64,000 nucleotides of DNA from assembly GCA_036873755.1 (NCBI GenBank), contig JAVTVY010037116.1, forward strand, positions 93,428 to 157,427, given 5' to 3'. The notes beneath the pieces were generated by a model. The model was not told where the DNA came from. It did no database searches and saw only the letters and a program-made list of their open reading frames with translations. Both the position numbers and the translations under genes were made by a program. Positions 43,501-53,504 of this stretch are shown piece by piece (the first letter of the stretch is position 1; the number at the start of each line of letters is the position of its first letter). The DNA comes from Hanleya hanleyi. Lineage: Eukaryota > Mollusca > Polyplacophora > Lepidopleurida > Hanleyidae.

Positions 43501-43990
43501 CGGCGCACAACATAGCACAGTTATTGATTTAAGATGGCTGCACGAAAAATCAAGAGTAAATTTCTATGTGTGTTTTCAAATTCCTTCATCAACCGCATGG
43601 GATAATTGTGACTTCTTTCTGGTCGCATCATAATTGTATTGCGCGTATTAATCTTTATCGACGAGTTAATTCGAATAAACTGGCTATTCATGAGACATTT
43701 GTCAAAAATAATCCATCTTTTCTTCTTATCAGACGAAGCTAAACTAACGTATTCCTCGGGCCTTGCAGAAATGAAATAATTCCTGCAACCCGAGACTAAT
43801 TATTGGTTAAATTTGTTTACCTCGCGAAAAACACAAATATCAGCCACGGCGGTTTTTATGCGCCCAATATCGATATACCCATTTATAGTCGCTCTATGAT
43901 GGATAAAATACATGGGTTTGCTCATTTGTTCGATCAAACATCAGCTGATCTCAGTGCGAGTGTTATATTTTCGGGTCAAAAACTGTTTTG
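40550..43990. mobile_element. Foldback-type element with ~0.55-kb inverted arms
   Basis: The left arm (40550-41110) and right arm (43365-43990) are inverted copies at roughly 75-80%. Examples are GAGGGTACTCTTGCTTATTT against AAATAAGCGAGAGTACCCTC, and ATCCTACTTTACACTGGCCC against its complement near 43410-43430. The interior (41110-43365) has no recognisable transposase and contains an inserted piggyBac-like element. A related arm fragment is at 51110-51400. A diverged copy of the interior is at 44870-46560. The class is unknown; it may be a non-autonomous foldback element. Confidence 0.65.
42268..42793 (+). mobile_element. piggyBac-like non-autonomous element (TTAA-flanked), copy 3
   Basis: The best-preserved copy: it starts TTAACCCTATCTGGCCTGGG and ends CCAGGCCAGGTAGGGTTAA, so the termini are inverted complements of ~15 bases flanked by TTAA. 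The interior shares GAGGCTGAAACTTACCAC, CTTGAATTTACCCATGAT and AATGACCCCAATATGATAA with copy 1. The duplicated locus at ~45830-45850 lacks the insertion, showing the empty site. It has no coding capacity and would depend on a piggyBac transposase in trans. Confidence 0.88.
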
Positions 43991-44139
43991 TTTCTAGTCA
44001 GTGCTACCCTGCAATAACAGGACTTCGTCGCGGTTATAATACAGCTAAGACACAAACTTTCACTCTGGTAAGGTAGCTTAGTGGGCTCATCGATCTGAAA
44101 CTGATGGCACTGCTGTTGAAACTTACCGCTAAGTGAAAT

Positions 44140-44640
44140 ATGGATAAACTTGACTTGAGAGTGCCAAAAGCATACCCCAATAAAAGTGTGATGGTGGCTT
44201 GTCCCTTGTTTACCAGGGGTGTAACATGGCAGTCCAGCAGTTCAAACCTCGACTAAAGCGCAATACGATAGATTGTCGGTCAATGATCACTAGGAGGCGA
44301 AACATAACACTCAAACATTTCAAACCTTGCTTAAGGCGCAATACGATGTGATCACTAGGAGTGAAACATGAAACTCAATCATTCTAAATCTCGACTAAAG
44401 CGCAATGCGATCATTTTGAACCTTTTCTGAAGCGCCATACGATAAATGGTCGGTCATTGGTCACTGGAGGTGAAACACCACACTCGAGCATCTGACAGCG
44501 TGCTCTCAAGAACAGTGAGATAGAAGATTGACCCTTGGTCACTAGCCGTGAAATATGGCACTCAAACATTAAAAACCTTGTGCAAAGAGCAATACGATAA
44601 ATTATTGGCCTCTAATCACTGCGGTTGAAATCAAAACTTT
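44140..44640 (+). repeat. ~70-bp degenerate tandem repeats
   Basis: Five to six diverged units contain GTCACTAG(G/C)(A/C)G(G/T)TGAAA, CACTCAAACATT, AACCTTG and GCAATACGATA. Inverted copies of the same unit lie at 46600-47000 (for example GCTTGAGTGCCATGTTTCACG), so the segment between them is bracketed by inverted tandem arrays. Confidence 0.65.
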
Positions 44641-44869
44641 CCAAATCAATAGCGTTTGACATTGGTCTCGATAGCAACAGGCCTGGACATTGGTCCAGAT
44701 CAATTGGCTTTGAAATCCTGCCCCACGAGTAAAACTGCGCATGATTGGCCCTTGATCATTATGGTTTCAACTTTTCCCAAGCGCCATGGGGTTGAATCTT
44801 GGACACGAGATCAATGGAGTTGAATAAGATAGTATGAAATCTTTCCTCAAGGTTATGGTTATTTATTAA

Positions 44870-46560
44870 TAGGAGAGCTGAATATCCATAAAACTGTAAT
44901 TTTACAGGAAAAGCTTTAGTAGGATGGCCTGTGTTGATTAGGAGACAAGAAGATGTATTCAAAATGATATGGCTGCTGTTAAAGGGTTAATTGTATTCTG
45001 GTTTGTTGATATTGTCTCGAGATTGTCCCATATATCACCAAATTATGGTCCGGAACAAGAGTCAAGAAGGATGGCAGATGTGGAGGAATGGGTATGGGAG
45101 AGGCCACCACACCCTGTCCCCCATATTTTCTGTCCTGTGAGACTTTTGTCAAAACCCCATATGACCACGGTATCGTATAGGATAGCACACACTAGGGGTG
45201 GGCAGTTAAAAAAATGAATAAGCGTGACCTTTCTCATGGGCCTATGCAGTAATTGGCGAGGCACAAATATGCAAAAGAGTTGCATAGGGAATTTATCTTA
45301 ACAAGCGATGAAGATTATATGAGCTAATGCTCTTAAGGTGACATTTCAAAACGTGCTTTTTTTACCCTCAGCTTCAATCCATATATAATTCTTCCAGTCG
45401 CGCTGATATTTGCTATTCAAAGGCCCCTGCTCTTATCTTGAGGGTTACGGCATGAACTGACAGACAACTGACAGACAAGTAATATCCTATTTTCTGTATT
45501 TTTCTATTTCATAGCAGGCCATTCTTATTATTTTGACGGTAACAGCCGTGATTGAAAATGTTTTGACTGAAATTGCATGAGAAAAATGCTTTCGTTATGG
45601 ATCAAAGCCATTGCAAGCACATCAAAGGAAGCGAATTTGATATAATCACAACACCTGAGGGGTAGAAACGGAGGAACTGCTTAATGAAGTTGTCCCTCTC
45701 CAGGAGTGTTTCGGATGTCTTTTCACTTCATATGCCAACGGGTTGGCTTTCAGTCATGATACACAGATAGTGGCCAGGAGAAGTCAAATACCGTACTCCT
45801 ATGGATAATGTATCTATATGGAGTGTGTCACATCAGTTTGGTTACTATATGACAATATCCGAAATGATCACAATGCTATGTCGCCCTTCACACCAGGTTC
45901 TGACCAAGAATGGGCGTCATGGCCGACATTCAGTATTCAGCCATCATCTTCGAAAGAATTTCCGCGTCGATAATAGAAATACCTTTATGGTAGACAGCAC
46001 CAATTCCAAGTAGTCATAGATAATTTTTTTGTTTCGTTCAAGAAAGAAGAGGTTAACAATTTTCATTGATGTCAGCAAGACATCAAGTCATTATGACAGT
46101 AAGATATCAAGTCATTCGGTAAGACATCAAGACATTCAGTAAGACATCAAGACATTCAGTAAAACATCAAGACATTCGGTAAGACATCAAGACATTCAGT
46201 AAGACATCAAGACATTCAGTAAGACATCAAGACATTCGGTAAGACATCAAGACATTCGGTAAGACATCAAGACATTCAGTAAGACATCAAGACATTCAGT
46301 AAGACATCAAGTCATTAACACATCAAATCGTTTCAATTAAGCCAATCAAGTCAACTGGCGACTGTTAAAGGATACGTTATGCATTCACTTAGTAATTGTG
46401 GCCAGATTTTACCCCTCGTGCGAATAAAACCAGGTGTTTACAACCAATAGCCCAGAATCAAGATTTCAACCGTAATTGTATTGCGGCAAAGTTTTCATCC
46501 CAAAGACTCGTGTCCAAGATTCAAACTCATTGCGCTTCTAAGGAAAAGTTAGAACCATAA
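44870..46560 (+). repeat. Diverged duplicate of 41255-43320
   Basis: The same block order as 41255-43320: GAGAGCTGAA.ATCCAT, TTAGGAGACA.GAAGATGTAT, AATTGGCGAGGCACAA, AACAGCCGTGATTGAAA, GACATTCAGTATTCAG, TTCCGCGTC. The first copy is interrupted by the piggyBac-like element at 42268-42793 and this one is not; this one instead carries a 20-bp minisatellite (46075-46318). It shows a segmental duplication or two insertions of one element ~3.6 kb apart. Confidence 0.7.
46075..46318 (+). repeat. 20-bp minisatellite
   Basis: About twelve copies of AAGACATCAAGACATTCAGT, with C(A/G)GT variation, in perfect 20-base phase. It sits inside the 44870-46560 repeat and is absent from the sister copy. Confidence 0.93.
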
Positions 46561-46599
46561 CTCTCATGGCCAAACCATCTGCCGTATTGCTCGCGGGGC

Positions 46600-47000
46600 A
46601 TAGCTTCAAAGCCAATTATTCCGGTCAATTTCCAGTGCTGTTTCTCTCCAGATAAATTTCAAATGCTATTGCTATCGAAACGTTTCCTTTCAACCCCAAA
46701 GAGTAAGGGCAAATCATCTATCGCATTGCTTTTGAGACAAGGTTTTAAATGCGTGAGCGTCATGTTTCGCGCCTAGTGACCAAGGATAACCACCTGACTA
46801 ACTGTTCTTGCGGGCAAGCTTTCAGATGCTTGAGTGCCATGTTTCACGCCAAAAGTGACCAACAATCAACCATCAATCTCATTTTTCTTACGGGCTACGA
46901 TTCAGATACCTGAGTGTTATGTTTCACGCCTAGTGACCAAGGGTCAAGCATCTAGCTCATTGTTCTTGTGGGCAAACCTTCAGATGGTTCAGTGCCAAGC
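46600..47000 (-). repeat. Inverted copies of the ~70-bp repeat unit
   Basis: Diverged units containing GAGTG(C/T)CATGTTTC(A/G)CGCC, (A/G)GTGACCAA and TTCTTGCGGGCAAGC, the reverse complement of the units at 44140-44640. Just after it (47050-47135) is a fragment like the arms of the 40.5-kb foldback element. Confidence 0.6.
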
Positions 47001-47157
47001 AAGGTAGCACTGCCCAGAAACAAAGCAGTTTTTTTTTGGCATGAAGAGATAACACTCACACTTAGATCAACTGATATTTGGTCGAGCAAATGAACAGAAA
47101 CCAATTACTATTATATCCATCATACCGTATAACGAATGGAGCGGCTATAAATATACA

Positions 47158-47318
47158 TTATCGGGTCACTGTGTTGTTCCGGCACTTTGTATCAGCTCGA
47201 GTTCTCGGAGTCTGGATCGCCGTATCGACCGAGACCGCAGGTCGAGGTCGATGCGGCGATCCAGACTCCGAGAACGAGAGCTGATACAAAGTGCCGGAAC
47301 AACACAGTGACCCGATAA
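47158..47318. mobile_element. 161-bp near-perfect hairpin element
   Basis: The left arm starts TTATCGGGTCACTGTGTTGT and the right arm ends ACAACACAGTGACCCGATAA. About 65 bases on each side are inverted complements with one or two differences (AGCTCGAGTTCTC against GAGAACGAGAGCT). The centre has a second, smaller palindrome (TCGACC..GGTCGA). It is a foldback/MITE-like sequence; the near identity of the arms suggests recent insertion or strong pairing. Target duplication is not clear. Confidence 0.88.
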
Positions 47319-48098
47319 TTTATTTATCATATATCTTTTTCTTTTGACACTTAAACGATGGTTTCATTCCGGAACTACGTCCTGATGCGCATTCTCTAGA
47401 TGCGTTGAGTTCATTCGACGTAAATGTATTACTCCGCGCGCGGGTTGTCTAGCTAAAAATAAACTCGCCTCAGCCTAATAAATCTAGGTCAGGATAGACA
47501 GAAGAACAACAGACAACTCGTGTTTGAAGTATTGACTGAACATTTACTTCGTATACTTTGAATATTTTCAATAGCTATTTCACACTCAAGGATGAGAACA
47601 ATTAATTCGAAATAGTAAGGCAAAGTGTGTTTTTCCAACAGCAAACATGTGGAATCCGTACAACTCCTGAACCGTATAATACGAAGGTACCGTACCGTAC
47701 GGTACTGAAATTTAACAGTCGAGAAATTCAAACAAGGTCAGACAACGCGGTCAGACGGGGAAAGCAGTTCAGCAGTTCGAGTTGGCCAGAACTTAAATTT
47801 CGATAAATTAACGCTTTATTGAGAGTCTGTGGTACGTGTTTTTAGAGATTGGATGCATGTCCGATTGCTGACAGAGAGTGACATTTAGGGTACAGTTGTT
47901 GAAAGTCGCACCATGGAATACTCCAACAGTTGTTTGACTGGCGCTGTGTTTCGCAACGAAAGTGTTGGATGTATTCTGCAAGGGAACACGAGCAAGACTA
48001 GAGATGGTGGAAGGACTTTCATTTGAAGAAGTGGCAGTTTGACAGGCTACCATATTTCCTTGGCTGGTGACGAGGAAGGGGAGGACGGTGCTCTGCCT
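47319..48098. other. Non-coding; 3' flank of Crypton-like gene
   Basis: No coding feature recognised. A short palindrome (GTACCGTACCGTACGGTAC) lies near 47687-47705. The Crypton-type gene on the minus strand ends just beyond, and its terminal sequences may lie here but were not identified. Confidence 0.4.
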
Positions 48099-50490
48099 TC
48101 AGCGGTGGCGGAAGCATGTGCGAGACGGTGTCGGACGTGAACATGCAATAATGGTGCTCATTTTCTCCTGCATGCTGGCAGAAGCCACGGCATAATTATT
48201 CAGACTTGCTATATTCTTGTGCCCGGTCAGCTGCATAATGGTCGTGGGCGGAACTCCCGCATCGAGGAGACGGGTAGCAGTGGATCGTCGCGCACTATGA
48301 TTAGTTTTACGACCAGGTAAGTTGGATTTATTGGCCATGTTTTTCACCATATACTTGAGCATGTTTTCTCCTGCGGCCTGACATTTGTACCAGATTTGGC
48401 TACCGGGATTTCTTTTATGATTTACGCTCAAGTAGAATGGGGCATCAGCTTCGCACATCTTCAGGGGTCGGTGATCGCGATAAACATTGTAAACCGAAAC
48501 CGGACAATCGAGGGGCATTTGCGTACACTTCGCCATCCATAAGATGGCTTGCGAATCGTGTGTCTCCATTATTGCGGAGCGATATCCGGTACTTTACCGG
48601 ATTCTGTTCGGCCTTCATCCGGCGGATAACAGACTCCAGAAATCTGATAAATTACAGGTTTTCATACCACTTCCGAAACAGATATTGCCTGGGCTTACAA
48701 ACTATATAGGTATGTATAACTTTCGTATCATCCAAGAGGTGTGGTGGATCTGAAATTTTGAACAAGTAGTTCATCACATGACTCGAAAATGGCGAGTTAC
48801 GTTGGGCTTACGTCGGTAGACTTTAGCTGATTGGCTGACGAAGTCACGTGATATTGATTTATGGAAATTCCCTCTGGCAGTTGCCGAAAGTAGGCTGAAC
48901 ATGGATACACACGATCCCAGGGTCAGTCTTACCGCGTATAGATGACCGAGATGGTTACAGGTTGAATCGAGGGGATTACCGGGCAAGGCGAATTGTTTCG
49001 GCTGGAAAGGTCGCACATGACTGTTCGCATTTGCGCCACTTCTGGTTTTTGTGTCTCTCTCGTTGAATTCCAAATATTCCATGCCGCTCTCATCAATTTT
49101 GAGCGCGATATCCCCCCATCTAAGTTTTCTGTTTTCGCTTGAGGGTCTCATTCCAAAATGCATTGAATTGTTCAACCATATTTGATTTCGCAAGGCTGTG
49201 GGGCTATGGACTCCAGTGACACGCTTTTCTTTCAGCATTTTTTGTTCATTTTCAGTTAATGGGTCAGATTTATTTGGGCGATTTCCCTTCCCCTTTTGCT
49301 TCAGTTCCTTTCGTTTGGATGCGAGAATATCCCTACATGTTTGAAATGCCCTGTCCAGGAGCAGACTGTAGGCCAGGGGTATTCATTTTCTCGAAGGTAA
49401 CGGTCGATGCCCCTGTGATAGCTTGTGAGCGTGTCTGGCTCATAGTCGGACCCGTCGTGCTTTCGAATGGACAAAAGGAAGGAGCCAACATAGTTGTTCA
49501 GTTCCATTGGGGGAATTTCATGAATTCTGCGAGTTTCGAAGCGTGGCCCAGAAGCCAGCCATCCGCCAAATATTTTGCTCACACTTTGAGTTTTACGAAC
49601 AGTATTTTTGTTCTTCATGGTCTCCACAAAATCGAGCTTTTCTGTTGCGCTTGTGTCGATGGAAGTGGGGTGTCTTTGTGGAAAGTTTTTTCGTGTCTGT
49701 GCGCAATCTCACGTTCGGCTATTTCCGTATTGGCGGAACAAGCCTCTCATATAGAACGCACAAATCCCCACTGGTGGGGAGGGTATGACGATCACGCAGT
49801 GAGCCGGCTAAGAAATAGTGCCTTTGATAATCGAGAGATCCGGGTGCATTTTATTGTGAAATTCAGTTAATTTTAACCAAACGAACATAACTCATTCAAA
49901 TTATACAAAACTATTTCTATGTTTAGTTGAATAATAGCAATCTATCACCAGAACTCAGCAACTGGGCTCGCCAATAAGGAAATAGACGAATGCGAGATTG
50001 GTTCCGCCGAAAATTGATTGTATGCATGATAAGATAAGATTCTTTATTGCACTGAGCATCCCATTTGGGACAGAGTACAAAACATATAAAAAGTAGAATA
50101 AATAAGAAAGTAAACAAACAAGTGCGACGTTTCCGTATCTGCTCCCAGAAATCCACTAGGCCAGAGGTCAGTTTTCGCAGCTAAAGTGAGTTCTGGGGCT
50201 AGATTGGTCTGTGCGGTCAACATTTTGATGTCTTCAGGCGGGGAGTACACTACATTTTCAGAATTTGCTGGGGTCAGTGGGGGTGTTTGATTTTCCTGGA
50301 CATCAGATTGAATTGGCCCGCCAGATTCCGTGGTCGGGTCAGTTACCCGATCGAGTTCTGCCACTAGCATGGCATCGTCGCTGCTGGAAATCATACTGGA
50401 GCCATGTGTATGTTCATCATCCGACAAGAAACCCAGGTCGAAATTGGCAGGTTCTGAATCGCTGCTATCGAAGGCGAGATAATCAGCCAT
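48099..50490 (-). pseudogene. Crypton-type (DUF3504) tyrosine recombinase, broken
   Basis: Minus-strand pieces in order. An acidic N-terminal segment starts MADYLAFDSSDSEPANFDLG (ATG at 50490). A core-binding segment (49660-49301) contains SVSKIFGGWLASGPR...SYHRGIDRYLRENEYP. A segment from ~49370 in another frame runs into 49238-48774, with FGMRPSSENRKLRWGDI and DTKTRSG. The last segment (48569-48099) has NHSARRSTATRLLDAG, LTGHKNIASLNNY. These supply the Arg, Lys, HxxR, GHK and Tyr residues of tyrosine recombinases, in the style of Cryptons and Crypton-derived host genes. At least one frameshift (near 49370) and an unaligned ~370-base stretch (48570-48935) interrupt it. A GTAAGA near 48936 could be a splice donor, so part of the interruption may be an intron. 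Not a complete gene as read. Confidence 0.8.
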
Positions 50491-50599
50491 AGTTCTGAAC
50501 GCAAAGTCACAGAGATCGACAAGTTCAATGTATACCTTTGATGACCGAATTCCACAGAGAAAAATTGTAAAACAGTGTTTATAACTTGTAAACGTCAAT

Positions 50600-51109
50600 A
50601 AATTGGCACGAAATAACGGTTATAAATATATACACAATGTCGTTGTTAAACTTGTTTGAGCTGAGTACATCGTCGAACTTCGAAACTTGTGAATGTGACT
50701 ACATGTAACAACAACAACAAACATCGAGAGAAGCAGACGATAAATATTTTAATAAAATAGCATTGGTTTTTGCAATTATATGTCTTTTGAGTATTTTATT
50801 TATAGAATATACGCCGACCGTTCGTCTATGTGTGTTTTGGATAACTTTTACGATTGGGAGTTTTACTACTACTACTGGTAGAAAATCATGAATGAAATTG
50901 ACTGTAGTTCAGGGGTTTCCCCGATAGAGGGCGATGTAAAAGTAGTCCCGGTTTCAAAGCATACTGACACGGGTACTGACTATATCGATACGGAAATAGA
51001 AAACATGAGTGTGTATCACTATCCAAGCACGCACAGGTATATGATAAATGGTGCTTACAAAATTGTTGCGGCTGATATTTGCGTCTTTCGCTAGGTAAAT
51101 AGACTGAGC
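50600..51109. other. Non-coding; nothing recognised
   Basis: AT-rich sequence upstream of the Crypton-like gene. No feature supported beyond CAACAACAACAA near 50710. Confidence 0.4.
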
Positions 51110-51400
51110 CATTATTTAGGCTCGGGCTAAAAGAATTATTTGATTCTCCAAGGCCTGAGGAATACATTAATTCAGCTACCTCTAATAATAAAAAAGATTT
51201 ATATATACCAAATACCTCATAAAGAGCTAGTTTATTTCAATTAACTCGAGAATAAAGATTAGAGAACGAAATACAATTATGATGCGACCAAAACTAAGTC
51301 ACAATTACTCCGTGTGGATGATGAAGCAATTTTATAACAGACATTTAGATTTGGTCTTGTTAGTAGTATACAAAGAGTATTTGAAGGTCTATTGACCTCA
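51110..51400 (+). repeat. Arm fragment of the foldback repeat family
   Basis: Matches 40690-40930 in order: GAATTATTTGATT, CAGCTAC(A/C)TCTAAT, CTAGTTTA(C/T)TT, AATAAAGATTAG, TTTGGTCTTGTT. It directly precedes the YY1-motif array, so the left end of the virus-like element is probably between ~51380 and 51470. Confidence 0.6.
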
Positions 51401-51472
51401 GAAATTTGCATATGACCTCTGTGACGTCACGCGCCAGCCAATCAGAAGCGAGTATTGTGTCACATGGGGTCA

Positions 51473-51962
51473 TGTGTGGTGGTGGATGGGTGGGTGGTGG
51501 GTTTAAGATGGCGGCTGTGGTGGATGGGTGGGTTGTGGGTTTAAGATGGCGGCTGTGGTGGATGGGTGGGTGGTGGGTTTAAGATGGCGGCTGTGGTGGT
51601 GGATGGGTGGGTGGTGGGTTTAAGATGGCGGCTGTGGTGGTGGATGGGTGGGTGGTGTGTTTAAGATGGCGGCTGTGGTGGTGGATGGGTGGGTGGTGGG
51701 TTTAAGATGGCGGCTGTGGTGGTGGATGGGTGGGTGGTGGGTTTAAGATGGCGGCTGTGGTGGTGGATGGGTGGGTGGCGGGTTTAAGATGGCGGCTGTG
51801 GTGGTGGATGGGTGGGTGGTGGGTTTAAGATGGCGGCTGTGGTGGTGGATGGGTGGGTGGTGGGTTTAAGATGGCGGCTGTGGTGGTGGATGGGTGGGTG
51901 GTAGGTTTAAGATGGCGGCTGTGGTGGTGGATGGGTGGGTGGTGGGTTTAAGATGGCGGCTT
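51473..51962 (+). repeat. 38/41-bp minisatellite of YY1-type motifs
   Basis: About twelve units of GTGGTGGATGGGTGGGTGG + TGGGTTTAAGATGGCGGCT; the first steps are 38 bases, the rest 41 (AAGATGG at 51505, 51543, 51581, 51622, 51663, 51704, 51745 and so on). Every unit carries AAGATGGCGGC, the consensus bound by the zinc-finger factor YY1. The array ends ~10 bases before the TATA box of the CARD-PC4 gene. Three more identical-type units are at 55049-55183, upstream of the RING gene on the other strand. It looks like an enhancer/promoter array. Confidence 0.93.
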
Positions 51963-51972
51963 GTAGAAAAAC

Positions 51973-52015
51973 GTATAAAAGGAGGCGATTTTTAGGGGAG
52001 GGGAGTATTCATTGC
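51973..52015 (+). promoter_or_regulatory. TATA box and initiator of CARD-PC4 gene
   Basis: GTATAAAAGG (51973-51982), followed ~33-37 bases downstream by GTATTCATTGCAC. The same layout (TATA, ~30 bases, CATTC/TTCA) recurs before other genes of this element. A CCTG/AGCC tetranucleotide tract (52043-52148) lies in the presumed 5' UTR. Confidence 0.75.
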
Positions 52016-52042
52016 ACTATCCTGTGGAGCACTCTGACATCT

Positions 52043-52108
52043 GACCTGACCTGACCAGCCTGCCTGCCTGCCTGCCTGCCTACCTGTCTGCCTGCCTGCT
52101 TCACCTCT

Positions 52109-52145
<37 letters not shown>

Positions 52146-52148
52146 CCT
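52043..52148 (+). repeat. CCTG and AGCC tetranucleotide microsatellites
   Basis: Runs of CCTG (52043-52100) then AGCC (52108-52145), in the presumed 5' leader of the next gene. Confidence 0.9.
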
Positions 52149-52256
52149 AGCCTGCTTGCCTGTTTTGTAGAACCTTTTACTTTTTTTCATTTTACCAGTG
52201 CAAATTCACCAGACTTTTACACCGTAGCAGTTGCTCATCAGCCTGAGCCCATAGTC

Positions 52257-53504
52257 ATGGCGTCATCATCATTTTTAGTGAGGCTTGGAAAGTACCGTGT
52301 TCGTCTGATTGATGAGATGCAGCATGTGGGTGAATTATGTGATTTCCTTATGGAGGAAAACATACTTCTGAAACAGCGTGTGGAAGATATCATGGCTGAG
52401 AAAACCACTTCAGCACAAAACACAGCCCTCATCGATGGTGTACTGCGCTCTACCCCCTATGCATTTCTAGCCTTCGTGGCGGGGTTGAAGATCACGGGAA
52501 ATGAAGAACTAGCAGATCTACTTGAAGCCGACGTTATACAAGATGATGATATCTTAGTCATGGATACCACCGAAGAGCGTACAGTTAGCAAACGTACGCA
52601 ATCAGCGTCTGGTGTACCTGCCAAACGCGCTGCACGACCCAAACGACCCCGACTAACACCTTTAGAAATACCTGAGTCAGTGCTTCAGCCAGTACTCCAG
52701 CAAGTGCCTGAGCCTGTGAAAGAAGAGGTGCAACTTCCTATGTCTGTGCAGGATATCAATAACATTATTCAGCAGGCCTACCAGGCAGCCCACAAGGACA
52801 TTTGGGAGCTCTCAGCCTATTTAACTGTGAGTGTCAAAGACGAAGAAGTGCATTTTAACGCATCGGGCTTTAACGACAGACCCGGTAGGCATATTGCCAT
52901 GACCTTAGACACCTGGCAAAAACTGGAGACCCTTGATTACGCCATCGATGCGGTTATTCGCGACCAGGGGAGTGACGAAGCGAAATTTTATGTGGGTGAC
53001 GACATCTTTGTCAGCTGTGCCTATTTCAACGACCAGCTCCTGGTGCATATCCGTAAATGGAAAATGAGGTTAGATACGCAAGAGCGTGTTCCTTGTCCTC
53101 AGGGTGTCACCTTGAAATTAACGGCGTGGCGGAAGTTGCAGAGTGTCACAGCTACAATTCGTCAAGCTCTGGTTTACCAGGTGTCTCACTATATTTATAA
53201 GAAGTACATCGACACAGTCCTGGATCTTATCAGACCTCACATTCGACACTTGCGTATCCAAGCATGTACAGGCTGTGAAAATAACAGTCCGATAAACCAG
53301 CATACGTGTGTGGACACTAGTGTACCCTCATACGCACTCATCACTGAGGCACTACAGGCCGTGACCGAGACGCAAATTGCCCTGGCAGTGGAAGCTGCCT
53401 GCCCTCCCAAAATTCCACGTGAAGAGATTACTACCTACATCTACGTGCACCAGGGGCGGAAAGACGATGATGAGTTCAAACAAGTCTTGTTGCAGAACTA
53501 TTGA
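52257..53504 (+). CDS. CARD domain - PC4-like fusion protein
   Basis: 415 codons, intact. Residues ~10-90 match the CARD fold pattern: RVRLIDEMQHVGELCDFLME, then a VEDIMAEKTT segment, ALIDGVLRSTPYAFLAFV, and GNEELADLLE. CARDs mediate assembly of apoptosis and innate-immune complexes. A basic linker (KRAARPKRPR, ~124-133) resembles a nuclear localisation signal. Residues ~180-300 contain two PC4 (p15 coactivator)-like units; the clearest is FYVGDDIFVSCAYFNDQLLV...HIRKW...GVTLKLTAWRKLQ, the ssDNA-binding fold of PC4. The C-terminus has a CxxC...HxC group. The gene has its own TATA promoter behind a YY1-motif array and converges on a RING gene. Domain calls are from pattern reading. A role in host cell-death or innate signalling interference plus nucleic-acid binding is inference. 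Confidence 0.78.
   Translation: MASSSFLVRLGKYRVRLIDEMQHVGELCDFLMEENILLKQRVEDIMAEKTTSAQNTALIDGVLRSTPYAFLAFVAGLKITGNEELADLLEADVIQDDDILVMDTTEERTVSKRTQSASGVPAKRAARPKRPRLTPLEIPESVLQPVLQQVPEPVKEEVQLPMSVQDINNIIQQAYQAAHKDIWELSAYLTVSVKDEEVHFNASGFNDRPGRHIAMTLDTWQKLETLDYAIDAVIRDQGSDEAKFYVGDDIFVSCAYFNDQLLVHIRKWKMRLDTQERVPCPQGVTLKLTAWRKLQSVTATIRQALVYQVSHYIYKKYIDTVLDLIRPHIRHLRIQACTGCENNSPINQHTCVDTSVPSYALITEALQAVTETQIALAVEAACPPKIPREEITTYIYVHQGRKDDDEFKQVLLQNY

Noticed and set aside
46075..46318. CRISPR-like array
   Set aside because: The 20-base repeats are directly contiguous with no unique spacers, in a eukaryotic repeat context; it is a minisatellite.
51400..51480. Terminal inverted repeat of the virus-like element
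   Set aside because: The right end of the element is outside the window, so no pairing partner can be seen; only an approximate left boundary is given.
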